Source: an uncultured Pelagibacteraceae bacterium
GTDB lineage: Bacteria > Pseudomonadota > Alphaproteobacteria > Pelagibacterales > Pelagibacteraceae
DNA: 61,091 nt
Direction: 5' to 3'
Assembly (NCBI GenBank): GCA_902539165.1
Contig: CACBHY010000003.1
Span: 134,657 to 195,747, forward strand
The notes under the pieces were generated by a model that saw nothing but the letters and a program-made list of their open reading frames with translations, ran no database searches and had not been told where the DNA came from. This document shows, in pieces, positions 45,159-54,691 of this stretch. The translations under genes were made by a program, and so were the position numbers. The first letter of the stretch is position 1, and each line of letters starts with the position of its first letter.

Positions 45159-46577
45159 ATGGAAAATAATTTAAGCCTAGTTAAAAACCAATTCAAAGAA
45201 CTACCAAACAATATTGAATCTGAGCAAGCTGTTATAGGATCTATTCTTGTAAGCAATGATATATTTGATGAGATAAGTATAATTATTTCTAGTGTTAATT
45301 TTTATGATCCTATGCACCAAAAGATTTTCGAAGCAATTGAAAATCTAATTTACAAAGGAATGTTAGCAAATCCAATTACTTTAAAGAATTATTTTGAAGA
45401 TGAAAAGGATGATTTAAATGTTCCCGAGTACTTAGTTAAGATTACTAAATTTTCAACATCTGTTAGACAGGCTGTAGAGTATTCTAAAATTATTTACGAT
45501 ATGTTTGTTCGAAGAGAATTAATAAAAATCTCTGAGCAAACTATTGATAGTGCAAAATTAAATGACCTTGAAACCAATGGACAAACAATTATAGAAAATT
45601 CAGAAAGATTATTATTTGATTTAGCAGAAAAAGGTTCTTTTAACTCCTCTTTAGTAAAGTTTGATGAGGCAATGAAACAAACCATTGAAATGGCATCTGC
45701 TGCTTATAAAAATGAAGAAGGAATTGTTGGTGTCCCAACCGGACTTAGAGATTTAGATGATAAACTAGGGGGATTACATCAATCTGATTTAATCATTATA
45801 GCTGGACGACCTTCGATGGGTAAAACCTCACTTGCAACCAATATTGCATTTAATGCTGCACAAAAATTGCAAGATAGTGGAAAAAAATCCTCAATTGCAT
45901 TTTTTTCACTAGAGATGTCGTCAGAGCAACTTTCAACCAGAATAATTTCAGAACAAGCAAGAATTAGTTCGAATGATATTAGAAGAGGAAGAATTTCTGA
46001 CGATCAATTTGATAAATTTTTAGAAACTTCAAAAAATATTTCTGAACTTCCATTATATATTGATGAGACCCCAGCAATAAGTATTGCTGCTTTAAGTAAT
46101 AGAGCTAGACGTATTAAGAGATTGTTTGGTCTTGATATGATTGTAGTTGATTATATCCAACTAATGAGAGGCACTACATTTAACAAAGATGGTAGAGTTC
46201 AAGAAATATCTCAAATTACACAAGGTTTAAAAGCAATTGCTAAAGAACTTGCTCTTCCAGTTGTAGCTCTTTCTCAGTTGTCAAGACAAGTTGAGCAAAG
46301 AGATGATCACAAACCTCAACTTGCAGATTTGAGAGAATCAGGTTCAATTGAGCAGGATGCTGATGTTGTTATGTTTGTTTATAGAGAAGGATATTATTTG
46401 CAAAGAAAAGAGCCAAGAGAAGCCACAGTTGAGCATGCTGAATGGCAAGCAAAAATGAATGAAGTCGCACATCTTGCACAAATTATCATTGGGAAACAAA
46501 GACACGGTCCAATAGGTAACGTAACTCTTGAATTTGAAGAAAGATTTACAAAATTTAAAGATACTCAAACTAATTAA
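45159..46577 (+). CDS. dnaB: replicative DNA helicase DnaB
   Basis: 472 residues. The N-terminal helical domain starts at LPNNIESEQAVIGSIL. The RecA-like domain has Walker A AGRPSMGKTS (215-224), Walker B MIVVDYIQLM and LSQLSRQVEQRDDHKPQLADLRESGSIEQDAD. It is a hexameric 5'-3' helicase at the fork. No intein or insertion is seen. Confidence 0.97.
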   Translation: MENNLSLVKNQFKELPNNIESEQAVIGSILVSNDIFDEISIIISSVNFYDPMHQKIFEAIENLIYKGMLANPITLKNYFEDEKDDLNVPEYLVKITKFSTSVRQAVEYSKIIYDMFVRRELIKISEQTIDSAKLNDLETNGQTIIENSERLLFDLAEKGSFNSSLVKFDEAMKQTIEMASAAYKNEEGIVGVPTGLRDLDDKLGGLHQSDLIIIAGRPSMGKTSLATNIAFNAAQKLQDSGKKSSIAFFSLEMSSEQLSTRIISEQARISSNDIRRGRISDDQFDKFLETSKNISELPLYIDETPAISIAALSNRARRIKRLFGLDMIVVDYIQLMRGTTFNKDGRVQEISQITQGLKAIAKELALPVVALSQLSRQVEQRDDHKPQLADLRESGSIEQDADVVMFVYREGYYLQRKEPREATVEHAEWQAKMNEVAHLAQIIIGKQRHGPIGNVTLEFEERFTKFKDTQTN

Positions 46578-46597
46578 TTTCCAATATAAAAGAGCTA

Positions 46598-48994
46598 ATG
46601 TTGGCTCATATGTATCAAAACATAGTCCTAAAAAACCCAAAGGCAATACTTGTATTTCTAATAATCACTATCTTAAGTTTTGGTTATTATACAAAAGACT
46701 TTAGACTTGATGCATCTTCAGAAACATTATTGATCGATGGTGATCCAGATTTAGCTTATCTAAAAGCAGTTTCTGAAAGATACGGATCTAGAGAGTTTTT
46801 AATTCTTACCTATACTCCTAATGAAGGGATGATCTCTGATACATCAATTAATAATTTACTAAGTTTAAAATATAAAATTCAAAGTTTAAATTGGGTTCAT
46901 AGCGTTGTAACACTTCTAGATATACCATTGTTAAGTAATTCAGACACCCCACTTCAAGAAAGATTAGAAAGTTTTAAAACCTTAAAAGACGAAGATATTG
47001 ACAAAGATAGAGGATTTAAGGAAATTCTTAATAGTCCTGTATTTAGAAACTTTGTCATTAGTGAAGATGGTAAAACAAGTGGCATAATTGTTTATATTAA
47101 ACAATCACAGAAACTTGAAAATATTGAAAGTAAATCAAATGAGGAAATAGAAAATTACAAAAATCAAATCAAAAAACAAAATCATCAAAATATTCTAGAG
47201 ATCAGACAAGTCATCCAAAGCTATGGTGATGTGGGTAAGATTTATTTAGGTGGTATCCCAATGATTGCTGATGACATGATGACTTTCATTAAAAGTGACA
47301 TTGTAGTTTTTGGTATAGGCGTTTTATTATTTATTGTTGCAACTCTATGGTTTGTCTTTAGAAAACTTATCTGGATTATAGTTCCAATAAGCAGTTGCAT
47401 AGTTTCAGTCGTGATAATGACTGGGTTACTAGGACTACTCGGATGGAAAGTCACTGTTATTTCATCAAACTTTATTGCTTTAATGTTGATTTTAACAATG
47501 GCAATGAATATTCATATGAGTACAAGATTTTTACAGCTTAAAAAAAATTCACCTTCTAAAAATACTTTAGAAATTATTTCTTTAACGACCAAAAAAATGT
47601 TTTGGCCAATTCTTTACACTGCATTAACTACTATTTTAGCATTTTTGTCTTTAATTTTTAGTGAAATCAAACCTATTATTGACTTTGGGTGGATGATGAC
47701 TTTTGGTCTAATTACATCATTTATAATTACCTTCACTTTACTTCCGACTTTTTTAAATTTCGCTCCTTCTGATAATATTTCATTAAAAAAAGAACAAAAC
47801 TCTAAATTCACCTCGTTTCTAGGAACACTTTCTATAAGTAAAAAAAATTTAATTTTTTCAATAACAGGAATTATAATTATTTTAAGTATTATTGGTATTA
47901 GCAAACTAGAGGTTGAAAACAGCTTTATTAATTATTTTAACAAAAATACTGAAATTTATAAAGGCATGAAACTTATAGATGAGGAGCTCGGAGGTACAAC
48001 ACCATTGGAAGTTATTCTGAAGTTTCCTAAGAAAGAAAAAGAAAAAGAATCAGCTGAAGATGATGAGTTTGAGGATTGGGGAGATGAAAATGATAAGAAT
48101 GATGATAAATATTGGTTTACTAAAGATAAAATTGATAAAATTGCATCTGTTCATAATTACTTAGATAGTCTTCCAGAAATTGGAAAAGTTCTATCTTTTT
48201 CATCAATTATTGATGTAGCAACGCAATTAAATAACAATAAACCATTAGGTACTTTAGAAATGGGTGTTCTTTATTCTAAAATACCTGAAAGTATCAAAAC
48301 AGAAATTATTGATCCATATCTCTCAATAGAAAATGATGAAGCAAGGATTAGCTTAAGAATAATAGACTCTCAAGAAAATTTAAGAAGGAACGATTTAATT
48401 AATAAAATAAATTTAGATCTTAAAGATAAGATTGGTCTAGAAGAAAGTGAATACCAACTTGCTGGTGTATTAATTTTATTTAATAATTTATTACAGAGTT
48501 TATTTAAATCACAAATACTTACTTTAGGGTTAGTAATGATTGGAATTTTTATAATGTTTATAATTCTATTTAGAAATATTAAATTATCCTTAATAGGAGT
48601 GGTGCCAAATTTCATTGCTGCATTTTTCATACTTGGAATTATAGGTCTACTTAAAATTCCTTTAGATATGATGACTATTACTATTGCTGCAATTACAATC
48701 GGGATAGCAGTAGATAATAGTATTCATTATATTTACCGTTTCAAAGAGGAGTTCAGTAAAATTAAAGACTATAAAAAAACATTACAATTATGCCATTCAA
48801 CAGTAGGAGTTGCAATTTTAAACACTTCAATCACAATTGTTTTTGGATTTTCAATTTTAGTTTTGTCTAAGTTTATACCTACAATTTATTTTGGTATGTT
48901 TACTGGTTTAGCAATGTTGTTAGCTATGATCTCAGTGTTAACTTTGCTACCTGCATTAATCTTGATTATCAAACCCTTCGGTAAATCAGCTTAA
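46598..48994 (+). CDS. RND/MMPL-superfamily transporter-like protein
   Basis: 798 residues with RND symmetry: an N-terminal helix, a periplasmic domain (about 35-210), five helices (about 215-380), a second anchor helix and periplasmic domain, then five helices (about 630-795). GIAVDNSIHYIYRFKEE and the paired block ALMLILTMAMNIHMSTR match the intramembrane region of MMPL/HpnN-type exporters. A highly acidic stretch (about 476-505, rich in Asp/Glu) lies in the second periplasmic domain. The cargo is unknown; lipids are usual for the group. It couples to cvpA by a TAATG overlap. Confidence 0.82.
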   Translation: MLAHMYQNIVLKNPKAILVFLIITILSFGYYTKDFRLDASSETLLIDGDPDLAYLKAVSERYGSREFLILTYTPNEGMISDTSINNLLSLKYKIQSLNWVHSVVTLLDIPLLSNSDTPLQERLESFKTLKDEDIDKDRGFKEILNSPVFRNFVISEDGKTSGIIVYIKQSQKLENIESKSNEEIENYKNQIKKQNHQNILEIRQVIQSYGDVGKIYLGGIPMIADDMMTFIKSDIVVFGIGVLLFIVATLWFVFRKLIWIIVPISSCIVSVVIMTGLLGLLGWKVTVISSNFIALMLILTMAMNIHMSTRFLQLKKNSPSKNTLEIISLTTKKMFWPILYTALTTILAFLSLIFSEIKPIIDFGWMMTFGLITSFIITFTLLPTFLNFAPSDNISLKKEQNSKFTSFLGTLSISKKNLIFSITGIIIILSIIGISKLEVENSFINYFNKNTEIYKGMKLIDEELGGTTPLEVILKFPKKEKEKESAEDDEFEDWGDENDKNDDKYWFTKDKIDKIASVHNYLDSLPEIGKVLSFSSIIDVATQLNNNKPLGTLEMGVLYSKIPESIKTEIIDPYLSIENDEARISLRIIDSQENLRRNDLINKINLDLKDKIGLEESEYQLAGVLILFNNLLQSLFKSQILTLGLVMIGIFIMFIILFRNIKLSLIGVVPNFIAAFFILGIIGLLKIPLDMMTITIAAITIGIAVDNSIHYIYRFKEEFSKIKDYKKTLQLCHSTVGVAILNTSITIVFGFSILVLSKFIPTIYFGMFTGLAMLLAMISVLTLLPALILIIKPFGKSA

Positions 48995-49539
48995 TGTTAG
49001 AAACTTTGGTAGATTTTTATAAAACAACTTCTGTTTTAGATTTAATTTATTTGGTTATTACTATTTGGTCTTTGATCAGCTGTTATAAAAAAGGTTTTAT
49101 ATTGAGTATCCTGTCTATGGCTAAATGGCTTTTAGCTTATGTGATAACTTTAATTTTATTTCCTAGGGTTAAACCGTATGTAAAAGATATCATTGATAAT
49201 GAATATGTACTAGATATTACTCTTGGTATTGCAATTTTTATTGTAATTATCTTTTTAGTGTTACTGATTAATAAAGGAATTAGTAAGGCCGTTAGATACA
49301 CTGGTATAGGCGGGTTAGATACAACGTTTGGATTCTTTTTTGGCTTTATAAAAGCTTATATAATTTCTGTTTGCATATTTTCAGGAGTTCATATCGTATA
49401 TAATTACGATAAATGGCCAATAAACACAGACAAATCATACACCTTTTCATATTTAGAAAAAGGTAGTAATTATCTGATTAAAGAATTTCCTAATGAAAAA
49501 ACATACCAAGAATCTAAAGAAAAAATTGAAGAACTTTGA
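48994..49539 (+). CDS. cvpA: CvpA-family membrane protein
   Basis: 181 residues with four hydrophobic segments and the CvpA pattern: DLIYLVITIWSLISCYKKGFI, then GGLDTTFGFFFGFIKAYIIS. The biochemical role is unsettled (envelope homeostasis). It is directly followed by purF, as in E. coli, which supports the assignment. Confidence 0.85.
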   Translation: MLETLVDFYKTTSVLDLIYLVITIWSLISCYKKGFILSILSMAKWLLAYVITLILFPRVKPYVKDIIDNEYVLDITLGIAIFIVIIFLVLLINKGISKAVRYTGIGGLDTTFGFFFGFIKAYIISVCIFSGVHIVYNYDKWPINTDKSYTFSYLEKGSNYLIKEFPNEKTYQESKEKIEEL

Positions 49540-50974
49540 TCCTAAATTGAAAGAGGAGTGTGGGGTTTTTGGTATAAGCAATGCAAAAGATGCGTCAGCA
49601 TTAACTGCTCTTGGTTTGCATGCCCTACAACATAGAGGTCAAGAAGGTTGTGGAATTGTTTCATTTGATGGTGAAAAATATTACTCAGAAAAAAGATTTG
49701 GATTAGTTGGGGACAATTTTAATAAAGAAAAAGTTTTAAATAATCTCAAGGGAAATTATGCAATTGGTCATAATCGCTATAGCACTACTGGGCATAATAC
49801 TCTTAGAAATATTCAGCCTTTTTTTGCTGATACTAACGCAGGAGGAATTGGTGTTTCACATAACGGTAACTTAACAAATTCTATTTACTTAAGAAAAAAA
49901 CTAGTTGAAGAGGGAGCTATTTTTTATACTACATCTGATACTGAAACAATTGTACAATTAATTGCAAAATCTAAAAGATCTAAAACAATCGATAAGGTGA
50001 TTGATGCAATATTTCAAATTCAGGGTGGTTATGCTTTAGTAATGCTAACTCAAAACTCACTAATTGGAGTTAGAGATCCTTACGGAATTAGACCATTAAT
50101 GATTGGAAAACTTGGTAGTAGTTATGTCTTGGCTTCTGAAACTTGTGCGTTAGATATTATCGGAGCAAAATTTTTACGAGAAGTTGAAAATGGAGAAATT
50201 GTTTTAATTGAAAATAATGAATTAAAAAGTATTAAGCCCTTCCCTCCTAAAAAAGTTAGACCATGTGTGTTTGAGTATATTTATTTCTCGAGACCTGATA
50301 GTCTTTTGGATAACAAAACAGCATACGAGCATCGTAAGAATTTAGGAAAAGAACTTGCAAAAGAAAATGATATTGATGCAGATATTGTAGTTCCTGTTCC
50401 AGACTCTGGTAATGCAGCAGCACTTGGGTTTGCCCAGCATCTAAATGTTAATTATGAGCATGGATTAATTAGAAACCATTATGTGGGGCGAACATTTATT
50501 GAGCCTAGTCAAAAAATTCGAAGTTTGGGAGTTAAATTAAAGCTAAATGCAAATCAAACAACTATTAAAAATAAAAAAATTATTTTAATAGATGACTCTC
50601 TTGTTAGAGGTACAACATCTCATAAGATTGTTAAAATGTTGTATGATGCCGGTGCTAAGGAAGTACATGTTAGAATTGCCTGTCCAGAGATAAAATATCC
50701 AGATTTTTATGGAGTAGACACTCCTACTAAGAAGGAGTTATTAGCAGCAAACAAAAATAATGATGAGATTTGTAAATATATTGGAGCTAAGTCTTTAAAA
50801 TTTTTATCAATAGATGGTATGTATAAAGCAATTGGTTTTGATAAAAGAAACGATACTTATCCTCAATTAACTGATCACTATTTTACTGGAGATTATCCTG
50901 TAAAACCTGTTGATGAACTAGGAGATAGTAAGATAACTCAATTATCACTATTATCCACTGCTTCTAACAATTAA
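49493..50974 (+). CDS. purF: amidophosphoribosyltransferase
   Basis: 493 residues from the ATG at 49493; a TTG at 49526 would also serve and reduces the overlap with cvpA from 47 to 14 bp. The glutaminase nucleophile is C23 in EECGVFGI, which implies a cleaved pro-sequence or a later start. HRGQEGCGIV, GHNRYSTTG and the PRPP loop IILIDDSLVRGTTS follow. It catalyses the first committed step of purine synthesis. Confidence 0.95.
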   Translation: MKKHTKNLKKKLKNFDPKLKEECGVFGISNAKDASALTALGLHALQHRGQEGCGIVSFDGEKYYSEKRFGLVGDNFNKEKVLNNLKGNYAIGHNRYSTTGHNTLRNIQPFFADTNAGGIGVSHNGNLTNSIYLRKKLVEEGAIFYTTSDTETIVQLIAKSKRSKTIDKVIDAIFQIQGGYALVMLTQNSLIGVRDPYGIRPLMIGKLGSSYVLASETCALDIIGAKFLREVENGEIVLIENNELKSIKPFPPKKVRPCVFEYIYFSRPDSLLDNKTAYEHRKNLGKELAKENDIDADIVVPVPDSGNAAALGFAQHLNVNYEHGLIRNHYVGRTFIEPSQKIRSLGVKLKLNANQTTIKNKKIILIDDSLVRGTTSHKIVKMLYDAGAKEVHVRIACPEIKYPDFYGVDTPTKKELLAANKNNDEICKYIGAKSLKFLSIDGMYKAIGFDKRNDTYPQLTDHYFTGDYPVKPVDELGDSKITQLSLLSTASNN

Positions 50975-50978
50975 TTTT

Positions 50979-51536
50979 ATGAAAACTGTAAATTTCACAG
51001 AAATGAAAAACGGAAACAAAGATGATTATCAACTTTTAGAAAAATATGAAAAGAATTTTGAAAGACAAACAGCTGATAGAATACTAAGATATTTGTCTAA
51101 GCAAACCTCAACGTTGGAGGGTTACAAAATAAGTAGACTTGAACATGCTCTACAAGCAGCAACAAGGGCTTATAAAAATAAAGAAAGTGAAGAGATGGTT
51201 GTTGCAACTTTATTACATGACATAGGTGATGATCTGGCCCCAATGAATCACTCTCAATATGCAGCTTCAATATTAAGACCTTATGTTTCTGAAAAAACTT
51301 ACTGGATAATACTTCATCATGGACTTTTTCAAACTTATTACAGTGCTCATCATTTGGATCGTGATAGAAATGCTAGAGACAAATTTAAAGATCATAAACA
51401 TTATAAAGCAACAATAGATTTCTGCGAAAACTATGATCAGTGCTCATTTGATCCAAATTTCAAAAGTATGTCATTAAAGGACTTCAAACCATTGGTTAAA
51501 AAGATATTTTCTAGAGATCCTTATTATTATCTTTAA
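50979..51536 (+). CDS. HD-domain metal-dependent protein, PhnZ-like
   Basis: 185 residues. HD-superfamily ligands are visible: H56 in RLEHALQAA, H80-D81 in LLHDIGDD, H91, H113/H114 in ILHHG and a late D153. Length and the EHALQ...HDIG spacing resemble PhnZ/TmpB-type mixed-valent di-iron oxygenases of phosphonate breakdown as well as plain HD phosphohydrolases. It lies 4 bp after purF and 30 bp before gshA. There is no phosphonate gene nearby, so the reaction is open. Confidence 0.7.
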   Translation: MKTVNFTEMKNGNKDDYQLLEKYEKNFERQTADRILRYLSKQTSTLEGYKISRLEHALQAATRAYKNKESEEMVVATLLHDIGDDLAPMNHSQYAASILRPYVSEKTYWIILHHGLFQTYYSAHHLDRDRNARDKFKDHKHYKATIDFCENYDQCSFDPNFKSMSLKDFKPLVKKIFSRDPYYYL

Positions 51537-51566
51537 ATCTGTAAATAAATCACTACTTAATTAATT

Positions 51567-52862
51567 ATGATTAATACAAAAAACCAAATTATTAAATACT
51601 TTGAGTCTGGCATAAAAGATCCAAGAGATTTTAAAATTGGAATTGAACATGAAAAATTTTTGTTCGATAATAAAAATAATAGAAGAGTAGATTATCCTAA
51701 AATAAAAGAAATGTTTGAAGCTTTAATAGAATTTGGCTGGAACCCAATATTTGAAAAAGGAAATATTATTGCCCTTAATAAAGGTGGAAAAAATATTACA
51801 CTTGAGCCTGGAAACCAAATAGAATTATCAGGTGATAAACTAAATCATATGCATGAGGCATGTTCAGAGTCTCAAGATTATTTGTTTGAGCTGAAACAGG
51901 TAACAAAAAAATTGGGTATAAAGATTGTGAGTGCTGGCTTTGATCCTATTTCCAAATTAAATGAAATACCAAATAATCCAAAGCAAAGATACGAAGTGAT
52001 GACCAAAGATATGCCACTGGGCGGAGAGCTAAGTTTAGACATGATGTACAGAACATGTGGTACACAGCTTAATGTTGATTACGAATCTGAAGAGGACTTT
52101 ATTAAAAAGTTTAAGGTTTCAAACGCAATTGTTCCAATTTCGATAGCATTATTCGCAAACTCATCAATTGTTGAAAAAAAAAATAGCAGTTACCTATCCT
52201 ATCGCTCAAAAGTTTGGCAAAATACTTCGAGAGGTGGACTACCAAGGTTATTTTTAGAAAACTTAAATTTTGAAAGATATGCAGATTTTGTTATTAATTT
52301 TCCTATATTATTTATCCAAGACAAAGATCAGTATATTTCTGGAAGAAACTATATATTTAAGGATTTTATGGAAGGTAAAATTGAAGAAATTAATAATCGT
52401 TTGCCTGAAGAAGCTGAACTAACAACTCATTTAAGTACAATTTTTACAGAAAACAGACTTAAAAAATACATTGAACTTAGATCAATGGACACATGTGGAT
52501 GGGATTGTTTATGTGCTGGACCTGCTTTTAATATGGGTATGCTATACGGAAATTTAGATGAAGTTCACGATTTAGTATCAAAATGGGAAGTAGATAAAAT
52601 TATTAATGCATATTTAGAAGCTCCTCAAAAAGGTTTTAATACTCAACTAATGGGTAAAGATCTTTTATATTGGTCTTCTATGTTGCTTGATTTATCTAGA
52701 AAAGGTTTGGAGACAAGAGATGTTATGAGTAAAAAAGGTAAAAATGAGACAATATTTTTAAATCACCTTCAAAATGTGATTGATAATAAGACAACAAATG
52801 CAGATCATATGATTAATAAATTTTCTAAAAATGAAGATTTAAATGAATTGTATGATAAATAA
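51567..52862 (+). CDS. gshA: glutamate-cysteine ligase
   Basis: 431 residues of the alphaproteobacterial/plant-type GCL. FKIGIEHEKFLFD carries the metal-binding glutamates, then ITLEPGNQIELSG, MMYRTCGTQLNVDY, and SRGGLPRLF with a late RSMDTCGWDCLCAGPAF. It makes gamma-glutamylcysteine from glutamate and cysteine with ATP. gshB follows with an 11-bp overlap, so both steps of glutathione synthesis are encoded together. Confidence 0.92.
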   Translation: MINTKNQIIKYFESGIKDPRDFKIGIEHEKFLFDNKNNRRVDYPKIKEMFEALIEFGWNPIFEKGNIIALNKGGKNITLEPGNQIELSGDKLNHMHEACSESQDYLFELKQVTKKLGIKIVSAGFDPISKLNEIPNNPKQRYEVMTKDMPLGGELSLDMMYRTCGTQLNVDYESEEDFIKKFKVSNAIVPISIALFANSSIVEKKNSSYLSYRSKVWQNTSRGGLPRLFLENLNFERYADFVINFPILFIQDKDQYISGRNYIFKDFMEGKIEEINNRLPEEAELTTHLSTIFTENRLKKYIELRSMDTCGWDCLCAGPAFNMGMLYGNLDEVHDLVSKWEVDKIINAYLEAPQKGFNTQLMGKDLLYWSSMLLDLSRKGLETRDVMSKKGKNETIFLNHLQNVIDNKTTNADHMINKFSKNEDLNELYDK

Positions 52863-53778
52863 AATTGTTGCTATTCAAGGAAACCACCCTTCTACTTTAA
52901 ATCCTGTAACTGACACAAGTGTTTTTTTAGCAAACGAAATTCAAAATAAAAAATATAATGTATTTTATTATGACCCTAAACATATTTCGATTGTAAATTC
53001 TAAGGTTATTGCAGACGGTTTTTTTATAAAATTTGATTATACTAAAAAAAAGTTTTTTAAAATATTAAAAAAACAAAGGTTAGATCTTACAATATGTAAA
53101 TTTATTCTAATACGTCAAGACCCCCCTTTTAATTTAGAATATATATCAACCACATATATCTTAGACAGTATCAAAAATAAGGTAAAAATTATAAATAACC
53201 CAACTTCAATTAGAAATATTTCAGAAAAATTATACTCAGCAAAATATCAAAAATATATGCCAAGTACAATTTTTACCCAAAATATTAATGAAATTAAAAA
53301 ATTTATTAAAAAAAATAAAAAAGTTATTTTAAAACCTATTCATAGTTACAGTGGAAATGACATTCATCTCTTAAAAAATTTTAATGTAAAACTAATTAAT
53401 AAATTTATTAAAAAACATGATCACGTTATGTGTCAAAAATTTTTGCCGAAAATCAGCAAAGGGGACAAGCGAGTTTTTATAATTAATGGAAAAGTTTGTG
53501 GGGCAATATCAAGAGTTCCAAAGGTAGGGTCATTTTTAAGTAATATGAGCAAAGGAGCAAAACCTATCAATATAAAATTATCTAAAATTGAAAATAATAT
53601 ATCCAGATTAATTGCAAAAGATTTGAAGAAAGAAAATATTTTTTTTGCAGGAATAGATTTTATAGACCAAAAACTTAATGGTGATATCAATGTAACATCA
53701 CCCACAGGATTAAAAACCCTTTACGATTTGTCAGGAAAAAATCTTGCTAAAGTTTTTTGGAATGAATTAAAAGCGTGA
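52852..53778 (+). CDS. gshB: glutathione synthetase
   Basis: 308 residues from the ATG at 52852 (MINKIVAIQGNH); an ATG at 52843 is also in frame. It is an ATP-grasp enzyme: RQDPPFNLEYISTTYILD, NNPTSIRNISEKLY, the KPIHSYSGNDIH glycine-lysine loop, GDKRVFIINGKVCGA and a final NVTSPTGLKTLYDLSG. It adds glycine to gamma-glutamylcysteine. The C-terminus overlaps the next gene by 4 bp (GTGA). Confidence 0.93.
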   Translation: MINKIVAIQGNHPSTLNPVTDTSVFLANEIQNKKYNVFYYDPKHISIVNSKVIADGFFIKFDYTKKKFFKILKKQRLDLTICKFILIRQDPPFNLEYISTTYILDSIKNKVKIINNPTSIRNISEKLYSAKYQKYMPSTIFTQNINEIKKFIKKNKKVILKPIHSYSGNDIHLLKNFNVKLINKFIKKHDHVMCQKFLPKISKGDKRVFIINGKVCGAISRVPKVGSFLSNMSKGAKPINIKLSKIENNISRLIAKDLKKENIFFAGIDFIDQKLNGDINVTSPTGLKTLYDLSGKNLAKVFWNELKA

Positions 53779-54635
53779 ACCAATTATCTTCACAAAAAAA
53801 AGGGTCTCTTCTAGCATTTATTGCAGTAATGTTAATTACCCCTGACTCAATTTTAATTAGACTTTCTAATATTGAAACTTGGGGAATGCTTTTTTATAGA
53901 GGTGCAATTCCTTTTGTAGTTGTGCTTGTTGGACTTATATTTTTCTATAAAAATAATCTTTTAAAAGCATTAATAAACATTGGTTATCCTGGTATTTTTT
54001 ATGTTATTAGTTTTTCTATTTGCAATATTACTTTTATAATTTCTATTCAAAATACAAATGTTGCTAATACGTTAGTAATGATTGCAATGGCGCCTATGCT
54101 ATCAGCTATATTAGGGAGTATATTTTTAAAAGAAGTTCCAGACCGTAAAACTTGGGTTGCTATTTTTATTACTCTAATTGCGGTTACCTATATTTTTCAC
54201 GACTCAATTGAAATGGGCAATTTTTATGGTGATTTATTTGGTATAATTACTGCTTTTGGTCTTGCTTGTAACGCTGTCATTGCTAGATATGCCAAAAATA
54301 GAGATCTTGTTCCATCTGCTGTAATTGGAAAACTTTGTGTAGCAGTTTTTGCTTTCTTTTTCGTAGATACTTTTGCTCTTGTTGATACAGACTTAATATT
54401 TGTTCCTTTAATGTGTGTGATGTGTGTAGCTATCCCATTTGTTTTGGTTACCATTGCTCCAAGATTTATACCCGCTGAGGAGGTTAATTTATTCTTTCTT
54501 TTAGAGACTATCATTGGACCTTTTTGGGTGTGGATGGTCATAAAAGAACAGCCAAGTGTAGAAACTATTCAGGGTGGGGTAATAATCATTTTAACGATAG
54601 CGACCCACTCATTTCTTAAACTAAAAAAATCTTAA
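53775..54635 (+). CDS. EamA/DMT-superfamily permease
   Basis: 286 residues with ten predicted helices in two EamA halves (SILIRLSNIETWGMLFYRG near the start; MIAMAPMLSAILGSIFLKEVP as the first repeat end; FFLLETIIGPFWVW in the second). The start is GTG, coupled to gshB. The operon position suggests, but does not show, export of a thiol or amino-acid derivative. It is unrelated in detail to the DMT permease at 1693-2583. Confidence 0.85.
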   Translation: MNQLSSQKKGSLLAFIAVMLITPDSILIRLSNIETWGMLFYRGAIPFVVVLVGLIFFYKNNLLKALINIGYPGIFYVISFSICNITFIISIQNTNVANTLVMIAMAPMLSAILGSIFLKEVPDRKTWVAIFITLIAVTYIFHDSIEMGNFYGDLFGIITAFGLACNAVIARYAKNRDLVPSAVIGKLCVAVFAFFFVDTFALVDTDLIFVPLMCVMCVAIPFVLVTIAPRFIPAEEVNLFFLLETIIGPFWVWMVIKEQPSVETIQGGVIIILTIATHSFLKLKKS

Positions 54636-54691
54636 AGCCCGTTTACTATTAACTTGATTTGGCCACAAATCAGAAATAGATAGCGATTCAT

